From Sphingobacterium sp. N143 (GTDB taxonomy: Bacteria > Bacteroidota > Bacteroidia > Sphingobacteriales > Sphingobacteriaceae), in the NCBI RefSeq assembly GCF_030325625.1, contig NZ_JACAIS010000002.1:626581-690580 (forward strand): a stretch of 64,000 nucleotides of DNA. The letters are read 5' to 3'. The position numbers and the translations under genes were made by a program. Each line of letters starts with the position of its first letter. Positions within the stretch are counted from its first letter, which is position 1. The notes beneath the pieces are model-generated. The model was not told the origin of the DNA. It saw only the letters and a list, made by a program, of their open reading frames with translations, and did not search any database. Below, piece by piece: positions 34,445-42,856 of the stretch.

Positions 34445-36064
34445 ATGAGCTTAAACTTAGAAGGTATCTTCTACGAGGAGAAAGACATTCCCGCAGAATT
34501 TACGCTCGACGAGCAGGTCGACCAGAGAGAGTTCCTGTCTAATGGAGAAATGATTTCTTGGACGGGTCAGGTAAACGAAGTATTCTCACCAATTTGTGTG
34601 AAAACAAAGGATGGTTTGAAGCGAAAACGCATTGGTAGCTTCCCTGTTTGTACTGAAAAAGAATCCACAGAAGCTCTAGATGCTGCTGTAAAAGCATACG
34701 ACAACGGACGTGGAGAATGGCCAACAATGAGTGTTGCCGATCGGATTACCTGTGTTGAAAATTTCACACAAAAGATGATTGCCAAAAAGGACATTGTTGT
34801 CAAGCTTATCATGTGGGAAATCGGCAAATCTTATGCTGATTCTGTCAAAGAATTTGATCGTACAGTAGAATACATTTATGCGACTATAGACGCATTGAAA
34901 GATATCGATCGCGATTCCTCCCGTTTTCAAGTTGAACAAGGAATTATTGCGCAAATCAGAAGATCTCCTCTTGGCGTCGTCTTATGTATGGGGCCCTTTA
35001 ACTACCCATTGAATGAAACGTTTACAACATTGATCCCGGCATTGATCATGGGAAATACCATGTTGTTCAAACCACCAAAACATGGTACTTTATTGCATTA
35101 CCCTTTATTGGAGGCTTTTAGAACAAGCTTTCCGAAAGGTGTGGTAAATACAATATATGGTCGTGGAAACAAGATTGTTCCAAGTTTGATGCAATCCGGA
35201 AAGATCAATGTATTGACCTTAATTGGCTCGAGCCGTGTTGCCGATGAACTCAAAAAGTTGCATCCCAAAGTTAACCGCTTGCGCGCAATCTTAGGTTTGG
35301 ACGCTAAAAATGCAGCTATCATTACGAAAGATGCAGACTTAAATTTAGCAGTTTCAGAAACTGTTTTAGGATCACTTTCATTCAATGGCCAACGTTGTAC
35401 AGCTTTAAAAATTATTTATGTACACCGCAGTCTTGCACAGGAATTCCTAAAACGTCTTTCCGCAGAGGTATCAAAACTAAAATACGGTATGCCTTGGGAA
35501 AAAGGAGTTTCTTTGACACCTCTTCCTGAAGTCAACAAACCTGCTTATTTGACAGAATGCATCGAAGATGCTAAGGCATATGGAGCCAAGGTAATTAATG
35601 AGCATGGTGGGCAAACCCTGGAATCATTCTTCTATCCAGCCATTGTTTATCCCGTAAATTCACAGATGAAACTTTACCGGGAAGAACAATTTGGTCCAGT
35701 CATCCCAGTCGTACCTTTTGATGACCTCGAAGAACCTATTGAGTACCTTATCGGTTCATCACACGGCCAGCAAGTGAGTATCTTCAGTAATAATGCGGCT
35801 GTTGTATCTTCTCTGATCGATCCTTTGGTGAACCAAGTAAGCCGCGTCAATATCAACTGTCAATGTCAACGGGGGCCAGATACATTCCCATTCACTGGAA
35901 GAAAAGACAGTGCCGAGGGAACATTGTCAGTAGTAGATGCTTTACGCTCTTTCTCAATCCGTTCGTTGGTAGCGACAAAATTTACCGATGAAAACAAGAA
36001 ACTATTGAATGAGATCGTAAGCGAGAATAAATCAAATTTCTTGAGCACAAAATATATCTTCTAA
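34445..36064 (+). CDS. Aldehyde dehydrogenase, annotated-type non-phosphorylating GAPDH
   Basis: A 539-residue aldehyde dehydrogenase resembling proteins called NADP-dependent glyceraldehyde-3-phosphate dehydrogenase in this phylum. Catalytic Asn is in GPFNYPLNE (Asn186), the NADP-site Lys in FKPPKHG (Lys209), and the nucleophile in FNGQRCTALK (Cys318). The usual general-base Glu lies 34 residues before the Cys, and here that position is Gly284, in LRAILGLDAKNAAII. The C-terminal NCQCQRGPDTFPFTGRKDS block is typical of this lineage. The substrate would be the glyceraldehyde-3-phosphate made by the upstream KDPG aldolase, which fits the location, but the altered site leaves the exact reaction open. 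It is 70 bases from exuT and ends in a strong terminator. Confidence 0.85.
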   Translation: MSLNLEGIFYEEKDIPAEFTLDEQVDQREFLSNGEMISWTGQVNEVFSPICVKTKDGLKRKRIGSFPVCTEKESTEALDAAVKAYDNGRGEWPTMSVADRITCVENFTQKMIAKKDIVVKLIMWEIGKSYADSVKEFDRTVEYIYATIDALKDIDRDSSRFQVEQGIIAQIRRSPLGVVLCMGPFNYPLNETFTTLIPALIMGNTMLFKPPKHGTLLHYPLLEAFRTSFPKGVVNTIYGRGNKIVPSLMQSGKINVLTLIGSSRVADELKKLHPKVNRLRAILGLDAKNAAIITKDADLNLAVSETVLGSLSFNGQRCTALKIIYVHRSLAQEFLKRLSAEVSKLKYGMPWEKGVSLTPLPEVNKPAYLTECIEDAKAYGAKVINEHGGQTLESFFYPAIVYPVNSQMKLYREEQFGPVIPVVPFDDLEEPIEYLIGSSHGQQVSIFSNNAAVVSSLIDPLVNQVSRVNINCQCQRGPDTFPFTGRKDSAEGTLSVVDALRSFSIRSLVATKFTDENKKLLNEIVSENKSNFLSTKYIF

Positions 36065-36080
36065 GAAGATATATATCCTA

Positions 36081-36125
36081 AAAAACTGTTTGTTGCGGTA
36101 AAAACCGCATCAAACAGTTTTTTTT
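36081..36125 (+). terminator. Terminator of the pectin operon / aldehyde dehydrogenase gene
   Basis: Outer stem CTGTTTG / CAAACAG flanked by A/T pairs, one T-T mismatch, inner stem TGCGGT / ACCGCA with an A-rich loop, then eight T. It is also usable by the convergent CE12 gene. Confidence 0.92.
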
Positions 36126-36131
36126 ACGGAT

Positions 36132-36905
36132 TCATTGCTTGTCGATCAGCTCGGCTTTAAGTGGAAGTCTCAAAGCCTTGATTCCCTTGGCAACCAAGTC
36201 AGCTACTGCGCCAGCTCCAATAGGACTCAGATGTGTATCATCCTGTTTCCCATCCGGATAATTCGGATCCCCTTTTTTGACATACAGAAATAGGTCCTTA
36301 CTTTTTTCATCACCGTAGCTCGTGAGAAGCTTATTGGTCTCCTCTTCCATATCGATCAAAGGAACATCCATATTTTTTGCAACCTTTCTAGTTACGTCGG
36401 GATAATCCCCATGCGTTTTCATCAATACTCCATTTTTGAACTTCCGCCGGGCGATTGGTGTCAAAAGAACAGCTACCCCACCTTTTTTCCGTGTTTCAGT
36501 TATATAGAAAATTAAATTTTGTTCAAACTCCATTAAAGAAGTACCGACATTGGGTTTATCCACTTTTTCATCATTGTGTCCAAATTCAATAAAGACATAA
36601 TCTCCGGCGTCCAGATTTTCAACGATAGGCTTCCAATGATCGACCGTATCCGTGCTATTGCCAATGTCCTGTTTAAAGGATTTGGAACTACGCCCATTCA
36701 ATGCCCGGTTATCCACTTTCACCGCCGCACTGAATAATTTTGCGAAAGCCATTCCCCACCCGGTTTCTGGAAAAACTCGCTCTTGCTTATTCGCCGCAGT
36801 CGAATCACCTATGATATAAATCGTCGTCCGATCATGTGATTTAAAAGCGAATAGAATACTCAATATTGCCATATAGGCCGAAAAAATTTTTAAGTTGGTT
36901 ATCAT
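36132..36905 (-). CDS. Rhamnogalacturonan acetylesterase (CE12, SGNH hydrolase)
   Basis: A 257-residue SGNH-fold esterase that removes acetyl groups from rhamnogalacturonan I. An N-terminal signal or anchor helix (about 5-22) is followed by block I YIIGDSTAAN (catalytic Ser), block II with NRALNGRSSKSF, block III FIEFGHNDEK and block V QDDTHLSPIGA (catalytic Asp and His). These residues are all present, and the ALNGRSS form is that of CE12. It is the divergent member of the pectin locus, and its promoter region holds the perfect 26-bp palindrome shared with the LacI-family gene. Confidence 0.93.
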   Translation of the reverse strand: MITNLKIFSAYMAILSILFAFKSHDRTTIYIIGDSTAANKQERVFPETGWGMAFAKLFSAAVKVDNRALNGRSSKSFKQDIGNSTDTVDHWKPIVENLDAGDYVFIEFGHNDEKVDKPNVGTSLMEFEQNLIFYITETRKKGGVAVLLTPIARRKFKNGVLMKTHGDYPDVTRKVAKNMDVPLIDMEEETNKLLTSYGDEKSKDLFLYVKKGDPNYPDGKQDDTHLSPIGAGAVADLVAKGIKALRLPLKAELIDKQ

Positions 36906-36960
36906 ACATCAAGTTTACAAAGGATATTTCATTTGTTTATATAGAAGCACAAAAAAGCTA

Positions 36961-36986
36961 TGCAAACGTTGCCGGCAACGTTTGCA
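36961..36986. promoter_or_regulatory. Perfect 26-bp palindrome, putative operator of the LacI-family regulator
   Basis: The 26 bases are their own reverse complement, with half-sites GCAAACGT (36962-36969) and ACGTTTGC (36978-36985) around TGCCGGCA. The sequence lies midway between the divergent CE12 and LacI genes (55-60 bases from each ATG). It matches the operator core before the pectinesterase gene in both half-sites and spacing. Autoregulation is inferred. Confidence 0.75.
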
Positions 36987-37046
36987 CAACTCGAAAATTA
37001 GGTTTTATAATTTTTTTTGACTAATATTATAGTCTATTTGCCGGTT

Positions 37047-38054
37047 ATGAAATTCGAAAACTATACAATCAAAGACATTGCTAAAGCACTTAATTTATCG
37101 ACATCAACTATTTCAAGAGCTCTTAGAGATAGTTATGAAATAAGTCCTGAAACGAAAAAGGTTGTATTGGAATATGCTGAGAAGATAAATTATCGGGCCA
37201 ATCCTATAGCGAGAAGCCTGAAAGAACGTCGAAGTCATTCTATTGGTATTATCGTTAGTGAGATCGCTAATAATTTCTTTTCACAGGTCATCAACGGGGT
37301 AGAATCGATTGCTTATGACAAGGATTTTCAGATCATCATTTCGCAGACACACGAGTCCTCCGAAAGAGAGCGCCTCAACGTGGAATACATGACCTCTAGG
37401 TCGATAGATGGCCTGTTGATCGCCCTGTCTTCAGAAACCGAGGATATATCCTATCTGCATAAATTAAAGGACCGCGGCTTCCCTATTGTTTTTTTTGACC
37501 GGATTCCCCAGCAATTTGACACCTACAAAGTTATTGTCAATAACCAACAAGGTGCGTACGATGCCACACAGCACTTGATCAAACAGGGAAAACACCGGAT
37601 AGCACATTTGACCAGTTCAAAATCACTGTCCATAACAAAGGACCGACTAGATGGTTACAAAAAAGCGTTGATGGCCAATCATATTGAATTTGACCCGCGT
37701 TTGGTCAAATATTGCCAATATGGCGGTCTACACCTGGATGAAATCCAAAAATCCATTGAGGAGCTTGTGCAGGTAGATTTTGATGCTATTTTTATTTCTG
37801 GAGACAAATTGACTACAGGATACTTACATATTGTCCAGGGAAGTAATTTTAAGCTGCAAGAAGTTGCAATTGCTGGGTTTACAAATTCAAATGTCGTCGA
37901 TTTATTTACAAGTAAGGTCACTGCAATCCGTCAACCTGCATTTGAAATGGGAAAAATTGCCACTGAATTACTCATTAAATTGATAGAAGCCAAGCACCCA
38001 ATTACAGAATTTGAAACACAGATTCTTCCCACGGAGTTAATAAAAAACGATTAA
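37047..38054 (+). CDS. LacI family transcriptional regulator of the pectin locus
   Basis: A 335-residue LacI/GalR regulator. The N-terminal helix-turn-helix is YTIKDIAKALNLSTSTISRAL, with the hinge region NYRANPIARSLKERRSHSIG (about 48-68) followed by a periplasmic-binding-protein-like effector domain (about 60-330). I chose the ATG at 37047 (MKFENYTIKD); an upstream TTG in frame would lie inside the promoter. The regulated sugar is unknown from sequence, but location and shared operators suggest a galacturonate-pathway metabolite such as KDG or tagaturonate. Confidence 0.93.
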   Translation: MKFENYTIKDIAKALNLSTSTISRALRDSYEISPETKKVVLEYAEKINYRANPIARSLKERRSHSIGIIVSEIANNFFSQVINGVESIAYDKDFQIIISQTHESSERERLNVEYMTSRSIDGLLIALSSETEDISYLHKLKDRGFPIVFFDRIPQQFDTYKVIVNNQQGAYDATQHLIKQGKHRIAHLTSSKSLSITKDRLDGYKKALMANHIEFDPRLVKYCQYGGLHLDEIQKSIEELVQVDFDAIFISGDKLTTGYLHIVQGSNFKLQEVAIAGFTNSNVVDLFTSKVTAIRQPAFEMGKIATELLIKLIEAKHPITEFETQILPTELIKND

Positions 38055-38062
38055 ATAATAAA

Positions 38063-38089
38063 AACCGTAAGGATAGCTTCCTTACGGTT
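38063..38089 (-). terminator. Hairpin after the LacI and outer-membrane genes
   Basis: An 11-bp perfect stem AACCGTAAGGA / TCCTTACGGTT (38063-38073, 38079-38089). The T-rich tail (TTTTATTATTT) is on the minus side, so it best terminates the outer-membrane protein gene; the + side lacks a T run. Confidence 0.65.
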
Positions 38090-38109
38090 CACGCAAGCGC
38101 AACAGCTCG

Positions 38110-40518
38110 CTACTGAGCCCGCTCCTTTTCCTCGTTGCTGGTATCTTTTTTACGATAATTATTCTTTAAGTTCCCAAATTTATAGGAGTAAGTTAGTCGC
38201 ACAACCCGACGATCTTGATATTGCCTGATTTTGGAATCAAAAGAACCAAAATTAGTCGTTACATGCTGGTTTCCCGTATTAAAAAGGTCACTAACAGCCA
38301 ATTTTAAGGAGCTCCGTTGATCTTTAAACGTTTTTGTTGCCCCTACTTCCATATCCCATCGGCCATTTAGATCATACACATTATATTTAAACGGGGAGAA
38401 ATACCGGATATTTACATTTGCAGAAAGACTTTGTCCCAGTTTCAGGTTATGCATAGAAGTTGCCTGCACAAGAAAGGATTTTCTGTTCACAGGAAAACCT
38501 GCGATCATGCCATCAAAATTAAAATAAATTCCGGTGACGTTATTGTTCATGCTCCAGATTTTCCCTATCGAAACAGGGACATTAAGGTTCAGATAAGCGG
38601 TTAAGTTTTTTCCTAAATTCTCCCGTATCACCCAAGTCTGATTTTTGATCGAATCCTGGCCCATACTCTCAACAATCGCATCCTTAACATCGTTGATACC
38701 AAGTGTTACATTATAACGTTGAAGCATGGTGTAACTCAATGTAAATTCATTCGAAAATTGGGGATTCAAATAAGGATTTCCCCGCTCAAATGTCAACTTG
38801 TCAATGAAGTAGTCAAAAGGATTCAATTGCCTATAATTAGGTCGTGTGATTTTCCGAGCATACCCTAAGGAGATCATATGATTCTCATTGAGCGAATAAC
38901 TTAAGTTTGCGTTTGGAAACAACTTAAAATAACTACGTTTCACCTGCTTATTCAAAGTCAATGAATTACCATCTGAAAAAGTATATTCCCCTCTTAAGCC
39001 AGCTTTAAGCGCCCATTTCCCTATACTATTATTATAATCTAAATACCCGGCTGCGATCTGCTCCTTGTAAACAAAATGATTGGTCCGTTGCACATTGTTT
39101 GTCCAGGTGTTATTTAAAAAGTCTTCAAATGTAAGGTCATTATCTGAATTCACATTGGAATATTTAGCCCCCATTTCAAGCTTTGACACCTTTGATAAAG
39201 GGTGCTCATAATCCAATTTAGCGACATAAATATCGATTCCGATCGGCATGCCACTACGTTGGATTTCTTCTGGAGAAATTGCATGCATGTCAAGATCATA
39301 AAATTGATTATGGTAGTTTACCTGTTTGCTGCTCTTAAATTTACTCCAGTCTAAATCCAACGTCAGTTTCCGTCCATTAGAGTCTATTTTAAACTCATTG
39401 TTCAGGTTAGCCGAATAACGATCAAACAGCTCTTTGAAAGCAGATGTTGAAACCAGAATCGAATCAAATGCCGTAAAGGATTTCCCAATATTGGTCTTAC
39501 TGTCATTATCATTATATTCGGTATTATTAGATCCATTAAATTGGACCGTCAAGGTATTCCTTGGAGATGTTTTTTGTTCTACCCCGAAACGATAAGAATG
39601 ATTCCGTTCTTCTTCATCCAATATTGACTTTTGATTGAAATAAGTTTTTGAGCCTTCATTCTGAATTACTCTGTCCAAATAAAGCTTGCGGTATGCTTTT
39701 TCATCAGAATATGCGTAGGATCCAAACACTGTTGTGTTATTCTTTTTATAATTTAATGCTAAAGAGCTGTTTCCCCTGAATTTTTCACCACGTCCTGCCG
39801 TTAGGTTAACGGCACCGTTAAATCCTTCCATACGGTTCTTTTTAAGGACAATATTAATCGTTCCAACAGCTCCCTCGGCATCATCTTTTGCGGACCTGCT
39901 GGTGATCACTTCGACGGATTTAATCTGGTTTCCATCTGTACTTTTCAGAAAATTCAATAACTGCTCACCTGACATATAAGTCTGCCTTCCATCAATAGTT
40001 ACCGACACGCCTGACTGCCCCATCAACTGCAGGTTATTATTATTGTCCAAGCTCACACCGGGCGCACGTTGCACGATATCCAATGCATTATTGCCGGCAG
40101 CCAGCGGGGAATTTTCTACATTCAGAATTAACTTGCCCGGCTTACTTTCGACCATCGGACGTTTTCCTTCAACAGTAACCTCCTGCAGTTTTCTGTTATC
40201 CGCTTTCAGCTGTATCACCTTTCCCTCATAATCAGCCTTACCAATAGTAAAAGAGTCACTTTTACTTGATATATAGCCTACCATTTTGATATCAATGGAG
40301 TAAGTTCCGGGATGTACCCCCGAAAATTCATACTCCCCATCTTCATTGGTCACCGCAGCTTTTAAGATTATAGCAGTGTTGGCCTTCATCAGATATGCTG
40401 TAGCTAGTGCTAAGGGCAAGTTATCTTCTGACTGAACTTTACCGCTGACCTTTACCTGTGCCTGAGCCCAGGAAACGATCAAAAAATTCAAAAGCAAGAG
40501 GTAAAAATATTTTTTCAT
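38110..40518 (-). CDS. Outer membrane beta-barrel protein with carboxypeptidase-like domain
   Basis: An 802-residue TonB-receptor-like outer membrane protein of the OMP_b-brl_3 type. A signal peptide (about 1-20) precedes a carboxypeptidase regulatory-like Ig domain (about 22-105, VKVSGKVQSEDNLPLA...). A plug-like region follows with VTVEGKRPMVESKPGK and GVSVTIDGRQTYMSGEQL, then a long beta-barrel (about 250-790). A canonical TonB box is not evident. Such proteins are common in Bacteroidota and their cargo is unknown. There is no SusD partner, and it faces away from the pectin regulon, so I would not assign it to pectin uptake. Confidence 0.9.
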   Translation of the reverse strand: MKKYFYLLLLNFLIVSWAQAQVKVSGKVQSEDNLPLALATAYLMKANTAIILKAAVTNEDGEYEFSGVHPGTYSIDIKMVGYISSKSDSFTIGKADYEGKVIQLKADNRKLQEVTVEGKRPMVESKPGKLILNVENSPLAAGNNALDIVQRAPGVSLDNNNNLQLMGQSGVSVTIDGRQTYMSGEQLLNFLKSTDGNQIKSVEVITSRSAKDDAEGAVGTINIVLKKNRMEGFNGAVNLTAGRGEKFRGNSSLALNYKKNNTTVFGSYAYSDEKAYRKLYLDRVIQNEGSKTYFNQKSILDEEERNHSYRFGVEQKTSPRNTLTVQFNGSNNTEYNDNDSKTNIGKSFTAFDSILVSTSAFKELFDRYSANLNNEFKIDSNGRKLTLDLDWSKFKSSKQVNYHNQFYDLDMHAISPEEIQRSGMPIGIDIYVAKLDYEHPLSKVSKLEMGAKYSNVNSDNDLTFEDFLNNTWTNNVQRTNHFVYKEQIAAGYLDYNNSIGKWALKAGLRGEYTFSDGNSLTLNKQVKRSYFKLFPNANLSYSLNENHMISLGYARKITRPNYRQLNPFDYFIDKLTFERGNPYLNPQFSNEFTLSYTMLQRYNVTLGINDVKDAIVESMGQDSIKNQTWVIRENLGKNLTAYLNLNVPVSIGKIWSMNNNVTGIYFNFDGMIAGFPVNRKSFLVQATSMHNLKLGQSLSANVNIRYFSPFKYNVYDLNGRWDMEVGATKTFKDQRSSLKLAVSDLFNTGNQHVTTNFGSFDSKIRQYQDRRVVRLTYSYKFGNLKNNYRKKDTSNEEKERAQ

Positions 40519-40548
40519 TAGGATAATTGTTTTTAAATGGCAACAGCT

Positions 40549-40599
40549 GTCATGATCAAATCATGCTCTCCTTCTGGAGCATTCTTTCCAGATCATGAC
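40549..40599. repeat. Nested inverted repeats upstream of the outer-membrane gene
   Basis: GTCATGATC (40549-40557) and GATCATGAC (40591-40599) are perfect inverted 9-mers, and between them a smaller hairpin ATGCTC/GAGCAT can form. It lies in the predicted leader of the outer-membrane protein gene. Its role, whether regulatory RNA structure or operator, is unknown. Confidence 0.45.
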
Positions 40600-40629
40600 G
40601 GTTTATAAAAGTATTGGCTCGTATAATTT

Positions 40630-40656
40630 GTCTTCCGCCCTTTCGAGGCGGAAGAC
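40630..40656 (-). terminator. Hairpin after the PspC-domain gene
   Basis: A 10-bp perfect stem GTCTTCCGCC / GGCGGAAGAC with a 7-base loop, 12 bases after the gene end on the minus strand. The following AAATTATAC tail is weak, so termination strength is uncertain. Confidence 0.55.
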
Positions 40657-40667
40657 TTCATTCGTTG

Positions 40668-42338
40668 TTATTTCTTTTTTATCTGAACGGAAGCTCCGTC
40701 TTTAGCAATATTAATGATCGTATCTCTTCGGATGACAATAGATGTATCATTAATAGCAATCGCATTGCTATCTGCGTCATGGTCTTCGTCATCACTTGAT
40801 TTTTTTGATGGCAGGGCACATTTAAGCCCAAGTGAGGTCACTACAAACTCAACCTCTTTCACCTCACCTAAATCTTTATTATAACGATCACGGCATTCAT
40901 AAAATGAGATATCACGCAGTTTATCTTCCAGATTATCATTGATAAGCAGCTTTGTGCCAACAGGCAAAAACAGGGTAACATTTACTTCTTGGTCACGGTA
41001 GCGTTCCCCTTCGTTCAATTGGAAAGCATTATCAAAAACCAATGAACTGGTATCCTGTCTTAAAGCATAATTGATTTTAGCAGCCCGGTCAGTCGCTGAC
41101 TTGTAGGTATTTCCTTTAGCAGAATACTCATATCGTACATAAGGTTCTTGTAAAGAGTCGATACGTTCTATCCGAATATGAATATTACGTCTCAAATAAG
41201 AAGAAAAATTCTCGCTTCGTATTCCAAGGCTACTTTTCACACCATTTTTTAACCGTATGACCCTAACATCATTCTCATTCAAATAATAGATCGATTGCTT
41301 TTGCAAAGGTTTCTCCTCCACAATGGTACTGGATTCCCGAAATTCCTTCGCGACTGAAGTTGAATAGTAGATAATTCCCCCAATAGATACCAACCAAATC
41401 AAAAATAAAGTTGTAGTCAGGTAATTATTCATGGGCTTCTTTTCAAACAACACCCGCAAAAGCAAATAGAACAATCCTGCAAAAGGAATAAACACAGAAA
41501 GGAAACCAGCAATCAAAGCAAAAGGAACATCACTTGGATTCATTAAATAGAAAGGACCTGAATCATCCATTACATCTGGAATCACATTCACAATCGCTAA
41601 GGCAAAGAAAATCAATCCAATGATTAGTCCGATGAGCGTCAGTCCAACCACAATGACAAAAAATACCCCAATTATTTTAACAATTATTTGAAGTAGTTTG
41701 GCGATCCCATCACCTGTACGATCAATCCCCCGAGAAAATGTTTCCTTCACACCGCTCATTTCTTCGTCAAATGAGCGCTTAAAATTATGAATATTGGGCG
41801 CTTCACCACGCATCTCCATTTTATCGGCTCTGGTTACAGCTACCGGCATGACAATCCACAAGATCACATACACCAACATGCCTGATCCTCCGATCACAAC
41901 AAACAACGCAAAAAGTAATCTGACCCATTTAGCCTCAATTCCAAAAAAATGACCGAGACCACTACAAACTCCACTAAAAACCCTATCATCGGGATCTCGC
42001 ATTAGCTTTTTCCCAACCTTAAAGTCATCTGGATTTGTTTCATGCTGAAAAGAAGTATAGTCTTCCCGGTTCTCAGACTCAAAGTCGCTCACTCTTCCCA
42101 TTTGATCAATAACAGCATTGACATCTTCCATGTTCAATACTTCCTTACTACCCGCCTGAATCTTTTCAGTGAACATCTCAGCGATACGATTTTCAATATC
42201 CTCCAAGATCTCACGGCTGTCCTCTGACTGACCAAAATGCTTTTTTATATCAATCATGTACGAGCGCAGAACCTCATAAGCATCTTCTTCAATATGGAAG
42301 ACGATACTATTTATGTTGATAATTATTGTCTTATTCAT
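40668..42338 (-). CDS. PspC domain-containing membrane protein
   Basis: A 556-residue inner-membrane protein. The N-terminal cytoplasmic part (about 1-100) has MNKTIIININSIVFHIEE and a helical REILEDIENRIAEMF segment, a form common in Bacteroidota PspC proteins. The PspC domain (about 108-170) contains DRVFSGVCSGLGHFFGIE and one or two membrane helices, followed by further helices (about 220-260, 280-300, 325-345). A C-terminal periplasmic beta domain ends in a basic tail. It is probably a sensor of envelope stress. It overlaps the padR gene by 8 bases, so both are translated from one mRNA under PadR control. Confidence 0.88.
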   Translation of the reverse strand: MNKTIIININSIVFHIEEDAYEVLRSYMIDIKKHFGQSEDSREILEDIENRIAEMFTEKIQAGSKEVLNMEDVNAVIDQMGRVSDFESENREDYTSFQHETNPDDFKVGKKLMRDPDDRVFSGVCSGLGHFFGIEAKWVRLLFALFVVIGGSGMLVYVILWIVMPVAVTRADKMEMRGEAPNIHNFKRSFDEEMSGVKETFSRGIDRTGDGIAKLLQIIVKIIGVFFVIVVGLTLIGLIIGLIFFALAIVNVIPDVMDDSGPFYLMNPSDVPFALIAGFLSVFIPFAGLFYLLLRVLFEKKPMNNYLTTTLFLIWLVSIGGIIYYSTSVAKEFRESSTIVEEKPLQKQSIYYLNENDVRVIRLKNGVKSSLGIRSENFSSYLRRNIHIRIERIDSLQEPYVRYEYSAKGNTYKSATDRAAKINYALRQDTSSLVFDNAFQLNEGERYRDQEVNVTLFLPVGTKLLINDNLEDKLRDISFYECRDRYNKDLGEVKEVEFVVTSLGLKCALPSKKSSDDEDHDADSNAIAINDTSIVIRRDTIINIAKDGASVQIKKK

Positions 42339-42702
42339 CGTTATTATCTTTAACTGGTTTAGTTGAATCATTGTTCCTACCCACCAACGAAGTGTTTACA
42401 GCAAACACCAGTTCATTCCAGGTAACGTCCAATCTTGAGAGGACTTCAAGCCCTTCTTGGGTAATTTCATAATATTTTCTAGGCGGACCTGAAGTAGACT
42501 CCTTCCATATGTAGCTCAACAGTCCATTATTTTTTAGACGTGTTAAAAGCGGATATAAGGTTCCTTCCACAACCAATAATTGAGCTTTCTTCAGTTCGCT
42601 GATAATATCGGAGGCATAAATTTCTCCTCGAGAAATTATGGATAGGATACAATATTCAAGTATCCCCTTCCTCATTTGGATTTGTGTATTTTCAGCTATC
42701 AT
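42331..42702 (-). CDS. PadR family transcriptional regulator
   Basis: A 123-residue PadR-type winged-helix repressor. It starts MIAENTQIQMRKGILEYCILSII, the usual Bacteroidota form, and contains ISELKKAQLLVVEGTLYPLLTRLKNNGLL, the recognition helix and wing, and the GPPRKYYEITQEG signature. It lacks the long C-terminal helical domain of larger PadRs. The ATG at 42700-42702 is chosen because the promoter lies just upstream. It is first in a two-gene operon with the PspC-domain gene and overlaps it by 8 bases. An 11-bp inverted repeat covering its -33 region is the likely operator. Confidence 0.93.
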   Translation of the reverse strand: MIAENTQIQMRKGILEYCILSIISRGEIYASDIISELKKAQLLVVEGTLYPLLTRLKNNGLLSYIWKESTSGPPRKYYEITQEGLEVLSRLDVTWNELVFAVNTSLVGRNNDSTKPVKDNNDE

Positions 42703-42709
42703 AACAATA

Positions 42710-42741
42710 CAAAGATATATGTATTTTATGGTACTATGCAA
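42710..42741 (-). promoter_or_regulatory. Promoter of padR-pspC
   Basis: On the minus strand TTG (42739-42741), a 21-base spacer and TATCTTTG (42710-42717) match the phylum consensus. The -7 box ends 8 bases before the ATG. Confidence 0.7.
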
Positions 42742-42754
42742 TACATAGTACCAT
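42728..42754. promoter_or_regulatory. Putative PadR operator
   Basis: Perfect 11-bp inverted repeat ATGGTACTATG / CATAGTACCAT (42728-42738, 42744-42754) with a 5-base spacer that contains the -33 TTG. Position and symmetry suit autorepression by the PadR dimer. This is inference from position. Confidence 0.7.
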
Positions 42755-42856
42755 ATAAAACAAAATATATAGCATAACAATCTAATTATCAGGTGAATAA
42801 TTTTTTAAATTATATTCATTTCCTTTCTATCAATAAATTTTTGGATATTTATCCCC

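Noticed and set aside
38110..40518. The outer-membrane protein as the missing SusC of the pectin locus
   Set aside because: It lacks a SusD partner and the SusC-type plug signature, and is convergent with the regulator gene with a terminator between them.
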